From Pedobacter sp. SL55 (GTDB taxonomy: Bacteria > Bacteroidota > Bacteroidia > Sphingobacteriales > Sphingobacteriaceae), in assembly GCF_026625705.1 (NCBI RefSeq), contig NZ_CP113059.1, positions 2,914,001 through 2,978,000 on the forward strand: 64,000 nucleotides of DNA, written 5' to 3'. Below are positions 34,221-44,028 of this stretch, one piece after another. The position numbers were made by a program, and so were the translations under genes. The notes beneath the pieces were generated by a model. That model was not told the DNA's origin and made no database searches. It saw nothing but the letters and a program-made list of their open reading frames with translations. The number at the start of each line of letters is the position of its first letter. Positions within the stretch are counted from its first letter, which is position 1.

Positions 34221-36219
34221 GACCAAAAAATATGAGAATTATCCTAACCACATTTTTACTAGCCCTTACCATCAGCTCTTGGGGACAAAAAAAGTACCAG
34301 TTAAAATCCCCCGATGGGAAATTGGTAGCTGCTATTTCTTTGAGCGATAAGATTAATTATGTAATTACCCATCAGGGAGATACGATTTTAAAACCTTCTG
34401 TCTTGAACATGAGCCTAGATAATGGCACTGTTTGGGGCAAAAACTCTCAATTGAAAAACGCAAAAACGAACACCCATCATCAACAGATTAATGCGCTGTT
34501 TTATAAAAGAAACCAAATTGATGACCATTACAATGAGCTTGTTTTGAGCTTCAAAGAGAGCTTCAACCTCATTTTTAGAGCTTATAACGAAGGTATCGCT
34601 TACCGATTTGTATCTACCAGCGATAAAGCAATTACCATAAAAAATGAGGAAGCTGTTTTCAATTTCACGAAAGATTTCAACGCTTACGTACCTTATGTAA
34701 AAGGAAAATTTAAGGATATCGAAAGTCAGTATTTCAATTCATTTGAGAACGAATATACTTATACGCCATTGAGTAAAATTAGTGCCGATAAATTGGCTTT
34801 CTACCTTTGGTCGTGAGTTTAGATCATGGTAAAAAGGTTTGCTTAGCAGAAGCTGATTTGGAAAGTTATCCAGGAATGTACCTGACTAATACCAATGGCT
34901 CTACTTCTTTGCAATCTAATTTTGCGCCTTACCCAACGGCAACTCAACAAGGTGGTCACAACGAATTGCAACAATTGGTTACTGCTCGTCAGCCTTATTT
35001 AGCCAAAAGTAAAGCCAAAGCTCAATTCCCTTGGCGTATTGTAATTGTATCTACTAACGATAAGCAATTGGCAGATAATGACATGGTCTACAAATTGGCC
35101 GCACCATCAAGAATAGCCGATGCTTCTTGGGTTAAACCGGGCAAAGTAGCTTGGGAATGGTGGAACCACTGGGGCATTTCAAATGTAGATTTTGAAGCGG
35201 GTATCAATACCGAAACCTATCAAGCTTACATCGATTTTGCATCTAAAAACAAGATCGAATACGTGATTTTAGATGAAGGATGGGCAGTAAACAAAAAAGC
35301 AGATTTGTTCCAAGTAGTACCAGAAATTGATTTGAAGAAACTGATTGCGCATGCCAAAGCTAAAAATGTAGGTATCATTTTATGGGCTGGTTACTATGCT
35401 TTCGAAAGAGATTTAGAGAAAGTGTGTAAGCATTATTCGGAAATGGGCGTAAAGGGTTTCAAGATTGATTTCATGGATCGCGATGACCAGCAAATGGTAG
35501 ATTTCCATTACCGAGCGGCAGCAATAGCGGCTAAATACAAATTGATGTTGGATTTCCACGGTACTTACAAGCCAACAGGTATCAACAGAACTTATCCAAA
35601 TGTGATCAATTTCGAAGCTGTACATGGCTTAGAGCAAATGAAATGGACTGGCCCAGAGTTAGATCAGGTCACTTACGATGTAACTTTTCCTTACATCCGC
35701 ATGGTGGCTGGGCCGATTGATTATACGCAGGGTGCCATGCGCAACGCCACCAAAAGAACCCATCGCGGTATCAATGATGAACCGATGAGCCAAGGTACAC
35801 GTTGTCGTCAGTTAGCGCAGTATGTTATTTTCGAGTCGCCGCTGAACATGCTTTGCGATAGCCCAACCAATTACGAAAAAGAACAAGAATGTACCGATTT
35901 TATTTCGGCAATTCCAACCGTTTGGGATCAGACTATCGCCTTAGAAGGCGAGATTGGCAAATACATCGCCATTGCCCGTAAAAAAGCAGACCATTGGTAT
36001 GTAGGCGCAATGACCAACTGGGATGCCCGTCAATTAGAATTGGATTTATCTTTTCTGGGAGAAGGCAATTATGTTGCAGAGCTGTACAGAGATGGTGCCA
36101 ATGCCAATCGCATCGCCTCAGATTATAAAAAAGAAACCATCACTATTCCTGCCGACCGTAAAATGAGCATTGCTATGGCTAAAGGCGGTGGTGTGGCAAT
36201 GAAAATCTATAAGAAATAA
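34217..36219 (+). CDS. GH97 glycoside hydrolase, probably retaining alpha-galactosidase type (frameshift near 34800)
   Basis: Restoring one T joins the frames into a 667-residue GH97 protein: FNAYVPYVKGKFKDIE.., LAFLPLVVSLDHGKKV, AEADLESYPGMYLTN, WEWWNHWGISNVDFEAGINT, IEYVILDEGWA, GFKIDFMDRDDQQMV and MNATKRTHRG-like RNATKRTHRGINDEP. The Asp in KIDFMDRD matches the nucleophile of the retaining GH97 subgroup (such as the characterised alpha-galactosidase of Bacteroides thetaiotaomicron) rather than the SusB-like inverting alpha-glucosidases. The first frame ends at a TGA after AFYLWS; translation can start at 34217 or 34232. Confidence 0.85.
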
Positions 36220-36225
36220 CACAAA

Positions 36226-38010
36226 ATGATGAAGCCTAGAACCCTTTATTTAGCATTATCCCTGGTTTTTATTCTGATTTTTTCTAAATCTATCGCACAA
36301 CAAACCATGACCAATGTGTATGGCAGAAATGTGCAATCGTTAAATGGAAAATGGGATGCCATTATTGATTTGTACGATCAGGGTAGAAAAAACAAAATAT
36401 TCCTGAATAAGAAACCAGAAACCAAAATCGATTTTTACGAGTATTCTTTCGATAACGGACTTCGTTTAAATGTTCCATCAGATTGGAATAGCCAAATGCC
36501 CGAGTTGAAATACTATGAAGGCACCATTTGGTATGCTCGTGGTTTTGATGTAGCGAAAGATGATAGCAAGCGCAAATTTTTGTATTTCGCAGCAGTGAGT
36601 TATCGTTGCAGAATTTATCTAAACGGTAAAGAAATTGCACAGCATGAAGGTGGTTTTACCCCGTTTCAGGTTGAGGTAACCGATGCTGTAAAAGAAAAGG
36701 ATAACTTTTTATCGGTTGAAGTGAATAATACTCGTCAGGTGGATGCGATCCCAGCCATGGCTTTCGATTGGTGGAACTACGGTGGGATTACCCGTGATGT
36801 ATTTTTGGTAAGTACGCCAAAAGTGTTCATTGAAGATTATTTCATCCAGTTGGACAAAACCAAAGCAACTCAAATCAATGCTAGCATTAAACTTTCAGAA
36901 AAAGTTAGTCAATCGGTAACCATCGAAATTCCTGAATTACAGTTAAAGCAAACGCTAAAAACAGATGCCAATGGCGAAGCGAAAACTTCATTTGCTTCGA
37001 AGAAAATCAAACGTTGGTCGCCAACTTCGCCAACCTTATACAAGGTAAGGGTTTCTAGCGAAAATGACCGAGTGGAAGAGCAAATTGGTTTCCGTAATGT
37101 TTGGGTAAAAGGAGAGGATATCTATCTGAATGATAAACCTATTTTCTTAAAATCAATCTCCTTCCACGAAGAAATTCCACAACGTAAAGGTCGTGCTTTT
37201 TCTGAAGCAGATGCGGTAATGCTGTTATCAGAAGCCAAAGCTTTAGGTTGTAACATGATCCGTTTGGCGCATTATCCGCAGAACGAATACATCGTTAGGC
37301 TGGCTGAAAAAATGGGTTTCCTGTTATGGGAAGAAATTCCAATTTGGCAAGGTATCGACTTTAAAAACGAGGCCACCAAAGAAAAAGCAGGTAAAATGAT
37401 GCGTGAAATGATTATGCGTGATAAAAATCGTGTGGCCTTAACTTTCTGGGGCGTAGCTAACGAAACGCAACCATCAGCACCTCGTAATGCCTTCATCAAA
37501 TCGCTAATTGATATTACCAAATCTATAGATACCACCAGATTGATTACAGCAGCCTTTGATTTAGTTCGCTTTAACAAAGAAAGACAAGTTTTTGTAATGG
37601 ATGATCCATTCATCAAAGAGTTGGATGTGGTTGCAATCAATAAATACATGGGCTGGTATCATCCTTGGCCGGTTACGCCAGATAAAGCAATATGGGATGT
37701 GGCTAAAGGCCAGCCTTTGATTGTTTCTGAGTTTGGTGGCGAAGCACTTTATGGTAAAACCGGCGAAGCCGATGTAGTGAGTTCATGGAGCGAAGATTAC
37801 CAAGCGACTTTGTACAAAGAGAACCTAGAGATGTTTAAGCATATCCCGAATCTACGCGGCACATCGCCTTGGGTGCTGTTCGATTTCCGTTCGCCGTTCC
37901 GTTTTCATCCAACCAACCAAGAAGATTGGAACCGTAAAGGTTTGGTTTCTGACCAAGGGTACAGAAAGAAAGCGTGGTATTTAATGAAGGAATATTACGA
38001 TAGTAAATAA
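36226..38010 (+). CDS. GH2 family beta-glucuronidase/beta-galactosidase, secreted
   Basis: 594 residues with signal peptide KSIAQ. GH2 domain order is clear: sugar-binding jelly roll (WYARGFDV, RIYLNGKEIAQHEGGFTPF), immunoglobulin-like domain, and TIM barrel with acid/base Glu413 in WGVANET and nucleophile Glu502 in IVSEFGGEA. RLAHYPQNEY and VLFDFRSPFRFHP with NRKGLV resemble beta-glucuronidases more than LacZ, but specificity cannot be fixed. Six nt follow GH97, so it is in the same operon. Confidence 0.88.
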   Translation: MMKPRTLYLALSLVFILIFSKSIAQQTMTNVYGRNVQSLNGKWDAIIDLYDQGRKNKIFLNKKPETKIDFYEYSFDNGLRLNVPSDWNSQMPELKYYEGTIWYARGFDVAKDDSKRKFLYFAAVSYRCRIYLNGKEIAQHEGGFTPFQVEVTDAVKEKDNFLSVEVNNTRQVDAIPAMAFDWWNYGGITRDVFLVSTPKVFIEDYFIQLDKTKATQINASIKLSEKVSQSVTIEIPELQLKQTLKTDANGEAKTSFASKKIKRWSPTSPTLYKVRVSSENDRVEEQIGFRNVWVKGEDIYLNDKPIFLKSISFHEEIPQRKGRAFSEADAVMLLSEAKALGCNMIRLAHYPQNEYIVRLAEKMGFLLWEEIPIWQGIDFKNEATKEKAGKMMREMIMRDKNRVALTFWGVANETQPSAPRNAFIKSLIDITKSIDTTRLITAAFDLVRFNKERQVFVMDDPFIKELDVVAINKYMGWYHPWPVTPDKAIWDVAKGQPLIVSEFGGEALYGKTGEADVVSSWSEDYQATLYKENLEMFKHIPNLRGTSPWVLFDFRSPFRFHPTNQEDWNRKGLVSDQGYRKKAWYLMKEYYDSK

Positions 38011-38025
38011 GTAAATAAAGCAGTT

Positions 38026-38111
38026 CGTCATTGCGAGGAACGAAGCAATCTTAAAACTAAATGTTTAGCGACACTTGTAAGATTGCTTCGTCGTTCCTCC
38101 TCGCAATGACG
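38026..38111. repeat. REP-like intergenic inverted repeat, copy 2
   Basis: CGTCATTGCGAGGAACGAAG at the left pairs with CTTCG-TCGTTCCTCCTCGCAATGACG at the right; the inner part AGCAATCTT/AAGATTGCT is shared with the copy at 4275. It separates two genes of one operon and would form a long hairpin in the mRNA. Confidence 0.8.
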
Positions 38112-38149
38112 AGAATAAAATGATATAATAATTAACACAAAACCCAAAA

Positions 38150-40878
38150 ATGAACCTATATAAAAACCTAATACGCCTACTTTTGATGCTGTTTTTGATG
38201 CAAGCTTATGCATTAAAGGCACAGACCGTATCCGTAGATTTATCTGGCAAATGGAAATTTCAAACAGATGTAATGGATTTTCGAAGGGGATCTCTTTCTC
38301 CTCGTTATAACCACGTATTACAGGAAGAAATTCAGCTTCCGGGCATTACCGACGATTATAAAATTGGCTACAAAGTGCCTTACCAATACATCGATCGTTT
38401 AACTAGGAAATACGAATACATGGGGCCAGCTTGGTACCAACGCGATATCGAAATTCCGCCAGCTTGGAAAGGCAAAAAGATTTTCATGTATTTTGAGCGT
38501 ACGCACTGGCTAAGTTCAATTTATGTAGATACCAAAGAAGTGAGTGCGATTGATTACATCAGTGTGCCGCACAATCACGATTTAACCAATTTCGTGAAAC
38601 CGGGTAAAACACATCGCATTACGGTTTGTATCGATAACAGATTTCAGTATAAAACCCATAAATGGAACCACGCTCACACCGAATTTACCCAGATCAATTG
38701 GAACGGTATTTTGGGAGAAATGAAATTGATGGCGATTGATCCAGTATATGTGGAAGATCTTCAGGTCTATCCAAACATTGCTAATAACGCTATAAAGGTA
38801 CGTTTGCAGGTCAATAATGAAACTAAAAAGCAATTTACAGGCAAGGCTTCTTTCACCATTAACGGCAAAAATTACAACCTTAAAAACGAAGTTGCTGTAG
38901 TGAGCAAAGACTCGGTAACTTTTGTAGAAGCCAATATCCCAATGGGTAAAAATGCCAAATTATGGGATGAGTTTAATCCAAATGTTTATCAAATTACGGC
39001 ACAGCTAAATACCTCTGATGGAAAAACCAACTATCAACATGAAAAAGCGACCACCTTTGGTTTAAGAGAAGTAAAACAGGGCAAAAACCACGTGATGTTG
39101 AACAATCGCCCAATTCATCTACGTGGAAATGTGGAGAATGCGGTTTTTCCAAAAACTGGACATGTACCAGTTGATGATGCTTCTTGGGAACGAATTATGT
39201 TGCTCATGAAAGATTATGGCATGAACCACTTGCGCTTCCATTCTTGGTGTCCGCCAAAAGCAGCTTTCCGCATGGCGGATAAACACGGGATTTACTTCGA
39301 AGTGGAAATGCCGATGTGGGGTAAAGATGCTGAACCTGATGAAGACCGCTACAACTTTTTCCGCAGGGAAATGAGAGCTATTTTGAAGGAATATGGCAAT
39401 CATCCATCGTTTGTTTTGTATTGCAACGGAAACGAAATCACTGGAAATTTTGATTTTATTGAAGAACTAACTTCCGATGCTATCAAATTAGACTCTCGTC
39501 ATTTATTTAGTGGTTCTACCGCTCGTACTCGTGTAAAATCAGATCAATATTATGTTTCGCAGCAAACCAACAAGGGGCCTGTAAAAGTTTATGAAGGTTT
39601 ACCAAATACCGATTGGGATAGAAATGCTGAGTCTGACGTAGATGTGCCAGTAATTTCTCATGAATCGGGGCAACGTTGTGTGTACCCAAATTTTGAAGAA
39701 ATTAAGAAATATGCCAATAGCCCAGTAGAAGCTCGAAATTTTGAAGTTTTCAGAGATATGCTACAAAAAAACGGCATGTTAGATCAAGCCAATGATTTCT
39801 TCAAAGCTTCGGGAGCTTTAACGGTTTTAGAGTACAAAGCGGTAATTGAAGCATTGTTGCGTTCATCTAAATCTGCTGGTTTCCAATTATTGTCAATCAA
39901 CGATTTTCCCGGGCAAGGTTACGCACCTGTGGGTATTTTAGATCCATTCTGGGATAGCAAAGGCTTGGTTACCCCAGAGAAGTTTAGAGAATTTTGTGCG
40001 CCTACAGTTGCCTTGTTACGCTACGAAAAGAGCAGCTTCTTCAATTCAGAAACTTTTGTTGGCAAAGCCGAAGTATACAATTTCAGCAATGCTGCCATTA
40101 AAAATGCCAAATTAAAATGGTGGATCACTGATGAAAGCGGTAAAGTGCTGCAAAAAGGAAATTTGAAAAGCCAAACCATTGCTAACGACAATGTATCGCC
40201 AGTTGGCGAATTTTCGATACCGTTAAAAGGGATTAAAGCATTTCACAAAAGCTGACGGTGCATTTTTCTGTTGACGATGCTATTAAAAACAGCTGGGATA
40301 TCTGGGTTTATCTGGCACACGAAAACCTAATGAAATCTACTGCCGAAGTGCTTTATACCCATGTTTACGATGATGCCGCTAAAAAACAGTTGGCACTAGG
40401 TAAATCTGTAGTGCTTTATCCTGCGCCAGCAGATGTAAAGGGGCGCAAATCAATGTTCCATAATCATTTTTGGAACCCAATTATGTTTGCTTGGGCGCCG
40501 ATGACAATTGGTAATTTGGTTCACAATGATCAGCCTATGTTCAAAGATTTCACAACGTCGTATCACACCGATTGGCAATGGTGGGATATCTTGAATAATG
40601 CCAAGGTAATCGAAATGCAAAACACGCCAGAAAAACTTCGTCCATTTATTCAAGTGATTGATAGCTATGATAATAACCAAAAATTGGGTATTGGTTTTGA
40701 AGCTAAAGTGAATGGCGGGAAATTATTGGTCTTGGCGGTAGATACGAAGACAGATCTAGACAAACGTCCGGCTACGCAGCAGTTGTTGTACAGTATAGAT
40801 AATTATGTAAAGAGCGGTAAATTCTCGCCGCAAGTTCAAGTGGAAGAGACTTTTATCCAATCGTTTTTAAATAAATAA
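38150..40878 (+). CDS. GH2-superfamily glycoside hydrolase, 909 residues (frameshift at 40241-40243)
   Basis: The main frame (701 residues) and a trailing frame (206) join when one T is added. Signal peptide to ALKAQ. The N-terminal sugar-binding domain includes GPAWYQRDIEIP and MYFERTHWLSSIYVDTKEV. The central barrel has LRGNVENAVFP, NHLRFHSWCPPKAAFRMADK, and FVLYCNGNEITG with an acid/base Glu as in GH2 (x-N-E). A nucleophile candidate is the Glu of VISHESGQRCVYP. The C-terminal part (HFSVDDAIKNSWDIWVY, TSYHTDWQWWDILNN) is typical of large unclassified GH2-like PUL enzymes. It likely acts on a beta-galactoside or beta-glucuronide. Confidence 0.75.
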
Positions 40879-40887
40879 GAAAGGAAA

Positions 40888-41659
40888 GTGATGTGGAGAA
40901 GAATTGCATTAGGAGTAACGATGTTGGCCGGTCAGACTTTGATGGCGCAGGAAATCGTATTCAACCAAAAAGCAGCTTTAGCGCAAGTGTATCAAAAGGC
41001 TGTAGAAGCTGATGGGCTGCTGCCAATGAACGATTTAAACGTGGATTTTGGTTATGTGCTTTATCAGACTGAAATTACCACGCAAGCGGAAAGTGAAGAT
41101 TTGGAGTTGGAAAATGTTCGCGATTATGCTGCGGTTTATGTAGATGAAAAATTTCAAGGGAGGGTAACCGATAGCAATAAAAAAATCGCTATTAAAACAA
41201 CGCCTGGTAAAGTACTTGCTACAAATTTATGTGGAAAACATAGGCAGAATTACTTACGGTCCAGAAATTACAGACAACTCGAAAGGTTTATTTGGCGAAG
41301 TCACTTTAGATGGAAATGAGATTTCGAATTGGAAAATGATCCCCTTGAATATCAAAAAATATTCCATCAAAGATCTGAAATTTGAAAATCGTACGGAAGC
41401 AGCAACGCCAGGTTTCTACAAAGGGACTTTTAAACTTGATGAGGCGATAAAGACTTACCTAGATATCTCTGGATGGGGTATGGGCGAAGTATGGATCAAT
41501 CAAAAGTATGTGGGGTCTTATTGGGAGGAAGAAAAGCAACGCTCTATTTTAATTCCAGCAGAAAATTTAATGCAGGGAGACAACGAGATTGTAGTTTTCG
41601 AACTCAAAAACAACCAACAAAAAACAATGAAATTATCACAAACACCTGTTTTTAAATAG
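40888..41659 (+). CDS. Stand-alone GH35-type C-terminal beta-sandwich protein without catalytic barrel (frameshift near 41218)
   Basis: Removing one base yields 256 residues with a signal peptide (AGQTLMAQ). The body matches only the tail of GH35 beta-galactosidases: FGYVLYQTEI, LENVRDYAAVYVDEKFQG, QIYVENIGRITYG, NSKGLFGEVTLDG, PGFYKGTFKLD, LDISGWGMGEVWINQKYVG and GDNEIVVFELK. The GH35 TIM barrel and its catalytic glutamates are absent, and no barrel is found upstream; the gene has its own start and signal. It could be a carbohydrate-binding accessory protein. Two nt separate it from the GH3 gene. Confidence 0.75.
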
Positions 41660-41661
41660 AA

Positions 41662-43860
41662 ATGATAAAGAAGATAATTTTAGCGCTGGCACTTACTTCT
41701 GCCACGTTATTTTCAAGTTATAAAGAAGAAAAACCAGTTTATAAGGATGCCAAACAGCCTATCGAAAAGCGAATAGACGATTTGCTGGCTCGCATGACTT
41801 TGGAAGAAAAGGTAATGCAACTGAACCAATATACGCTGGGTAGAAATGACAATGCCAATAACATGGCCGATCCGGTAAAGGGTATTCCGGCAGAAATTGG
41901 CTCTTTAATTTATTTTGGTAGCGATGCTGATTTGAGAAATCAAGTGCAGAAAAAAGCGATGGAACAAAGCCGTTTGGGCATTCCTATTATTTTCGGTTAC
42001 GATGTGATCCATGGTTTCCGTACCATTTATCCAATTTCTTTGGGGCAAGCTTGCTCTTGGAACCCTGTTTTGGTAGAAAAAGCTTGTGGCGTGGCAGCAC
42101 AGGAAGCGAGAATGTCGGGTGTAGACTGGACTTTCTCGCCAATGATCGATGTGGCAAGAGATGGTCGTTGGGGACGCGTGGCTGAAGGTTATGGCGAAGA
42201 TACCTACACCAATGCCATTTTTACGGTAGCTTCAGTTAAAGGTTACCAAGGAACAGACCTTTCGAGCGACAAAAATGTAGCTGCTTGTTTGAAACATTAC
42301 ATCGGCTACGGTGCATCAGAAGCTGGCCGTGATTATGTGTACTCAGAAATTTCTAACCAAACCCTTTGGGATACCTACATGCCGCCTTATGAAGCAGGCG
42401 TGAAGGCAGGTGCGGTAACTTTGATGAGCTCATTCAACGATATCAGCGGAACGCCAGGCTCGGCAAACCATTATACCTTAACAGAAGTATTGAAAAATCG
42501 TTGGAAACACGATGGCTTTGTGGTTTCAGATTGGGGTTCAATTGAACAACTTCGTCCGCAAGGTGTAGCTGCCAACAAAAAAGAAGCGGCCTTAAAAGCT
42601 TTTACGGCTGGTGTAGAAATGGACATGATGAACAGAAGCTATGATAGCCACCTAGGCGAACTGGTTAAAGAAGGTAAGGTTTCTGAAGAATTATTGAATG
42701 ATGCGGTAAGACGTGTGTTGAGAGTGAAATTTAAGTTAGGGTTGTTTGACAAACCTTACACGCCAACTACTACAGAAAAACAGCGTTTCTATCGCCCAGA
42801 AAGCATGAAAATTGCAGAACAATTGGCCGAAGAAACCATAGTTCTGTTGAAGAATAAGGATAAAGCATTGCCCTTAACCTCAGCTAAAAAAATTGCAGTA
42901 ATTGGCCCAATGGCAAAAAGTCAATGGAATTTATTGGGTTCTTGGTCGGCGCAAGGTAAAGCAGATGATATCATTACTATTCACGATGCTTTACAAGCGG
43001 AATATAAAGGCAAAGCCGAAGTGTCTTACGCTCTAGGTGCCGATTTTGATGGTCAGGATAAAAAGGGTTTTGAAGAAGCGAAGGTTTTAGCAGCAAAATC
43101 TGATGTGATTGTACTGTGTTTAGGGGAGAAGAAAAACTGGAGTGGCGAAAATGCATCGCGTTCTACCATCGCTTTACCACAAATACAGGAAGAATTGGCT
43201 ATCGAGTTGAAGAAATTGGGTAAGCCTATCATTTTGGTATTGTCTAGCGGTCGCCCTTTAGAGTTAAACAGATTAGAACCCATTAGCGATGCCATTTTAA
43301 CGATGTGGCAACCCGGAACGCCAGGCGGTAAACCATTATCAGGTGTGTTATCTGGTCGCGTAAATCCATCGGGTAAATTAGCCATGACTTTTCCTTACTC
43401 TACCGGACAAATTCCTATTTATTACAACTACCGCCAAAGTGCTCGTCCGCACCAAGGTAAATATCAGGATATCCAAAGTACACCTTTATATGAGTTTGCC
43501 CACGGTTTAAGCTATACTACTTTCGAATATGGCGATTTAAAAGTTTCTTCCACTCAACTAAAAAGAGGCGAAAAATTGATGCTAGAAATTCCAGTGAAAA
43601 ATACCGGCGATAGAGACGGGGTGGAAACCGTTCATTGGTTTATTCAAGATCCAGTATCTACTATTTCTCGTCCTATTAAAGAACTTAAATATTTTGAAAA
43701 ACAACTGTTGAAAAAAGGCGAAACCAAAACTTACAAGTTTGAGGTTGATTTACAGCGAGATTTAAGTTTTGTGGATGGCAATGGTAAGCGTTTTTTGGAA
43801 AGCGGCGAGTATAACATCATCGTTAAAAACAAAAAAATTAAAATAGAAATCGTAGATTAA
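41662..43860 (+). CDS. GH3 family beta-glucosidase/beta-xylosidase (BglX-like), secreted
   Basis: 732 residues. The N-terminal (alpha/beta)8 domain has PIIFGYDVIHGFRTIYPI, WGRVAEGYGEDTY and nucleophile Asp290 in GFVVSDWGS. The alpha/beta sandwich has VIGPMAKSQWNLLGSWS and LSSGRPLEL, and a fibronectin III-like tail (YEFAHGLSYTTFEY to the end) closes the protein. Domain order and length match periplasmic BglX-type exo-beta-glycosidases. It is the last gene of the seven-gene operon starting at 30602. Confidence 0.92.
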   Translation: MIKKIILALALTSATLFSSYKEEKPVYKDAKQPIEKRIDDLLARMTLEEKVMQLNQYTLGRNDNANNMADPVKGIPAEIGSLIYFGSDADLRNQVQKKAMEQSRLGIPIIFGYDVIHGFRTIYPISLGQACSWNPVLVEKACGVAAQEARMSGVDWTFSPMIDVARDGRWGRVAEGYGEDTYTNAIFTVASVKGYQGTDLSSDKNVAACLKHYIGYGASEAGRDYVYSEISNQTLWDTYMPPYEAGVKAGAVTLMSSFNDISGTPGSANHYTLTEVLKNRWKHDGFVVSDWGSIEQLRPQGVAANKKEAALKAFTAGVEMDMMNRSYDSHLGELVKEGKVSEELLNDAVRRVLRVKFKLGLFDKPYTPTTTEKQRFYRPESMKIAEQLAEETIVLLKNKDKALPLTSAKKIAVIGPMAKSQWNLLGSWSAQGKADDIITIHDALQAEYKGKAEVSYALGADFDGQDKKGFEEAKVLAAKSDVIVLCLGEKKNWSGENASRSTIALPQIQEELAIELKKLGKPIILVLSSGRPLELNRLEPISDAILTMWQPGTPGGKPLSGVLSGRVNPSGKLAMTFPYSTGQIPIYYNYRQSARPHQGKYQDIQSTPLYEFAHGLSYTTFEYGDLKVSSTQLKRGEKLMLEIPVKNTGDRDGVETVHWFIQDPVSTISRPIKELKYFEKQLLKKGETKTYKFEVDLQRDLSFVDGNGKRFLESGEYNIIVKNKKIKIEIVD

Positions 43861-43905
43861 CGCTCTACGAATGAGAATTTGTTTAAATTTTGCCTGTACT
43901 TTGCC

Positions 43906-43967
43906 TGTCAGTCTGAGCTTCCCGAAGACAACTTGTTGAAGAATGTTTCGACAAGCTCAACATGACA
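43906..43967. repeat. Intergenic imperfect inverted repeat between GH3 and HTCS genes
   Basis: TGTCAGTCTGAGCTT at the left and AAGCTCAACATGACA at the right are imperfect arms, with GAAG/TTTCG inside. It is a different sequence family from the copies at 4275 and 38026. As it closes the enzyme operon, it may act as a terminator. Confidence 0.6.
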
Positions 43968-44028
43968 CCGACGCTTTTAGTAAGTGAAATTTAAACAGTT
44001 TTTAATGATGAACAGCTTTTGTGAATAG

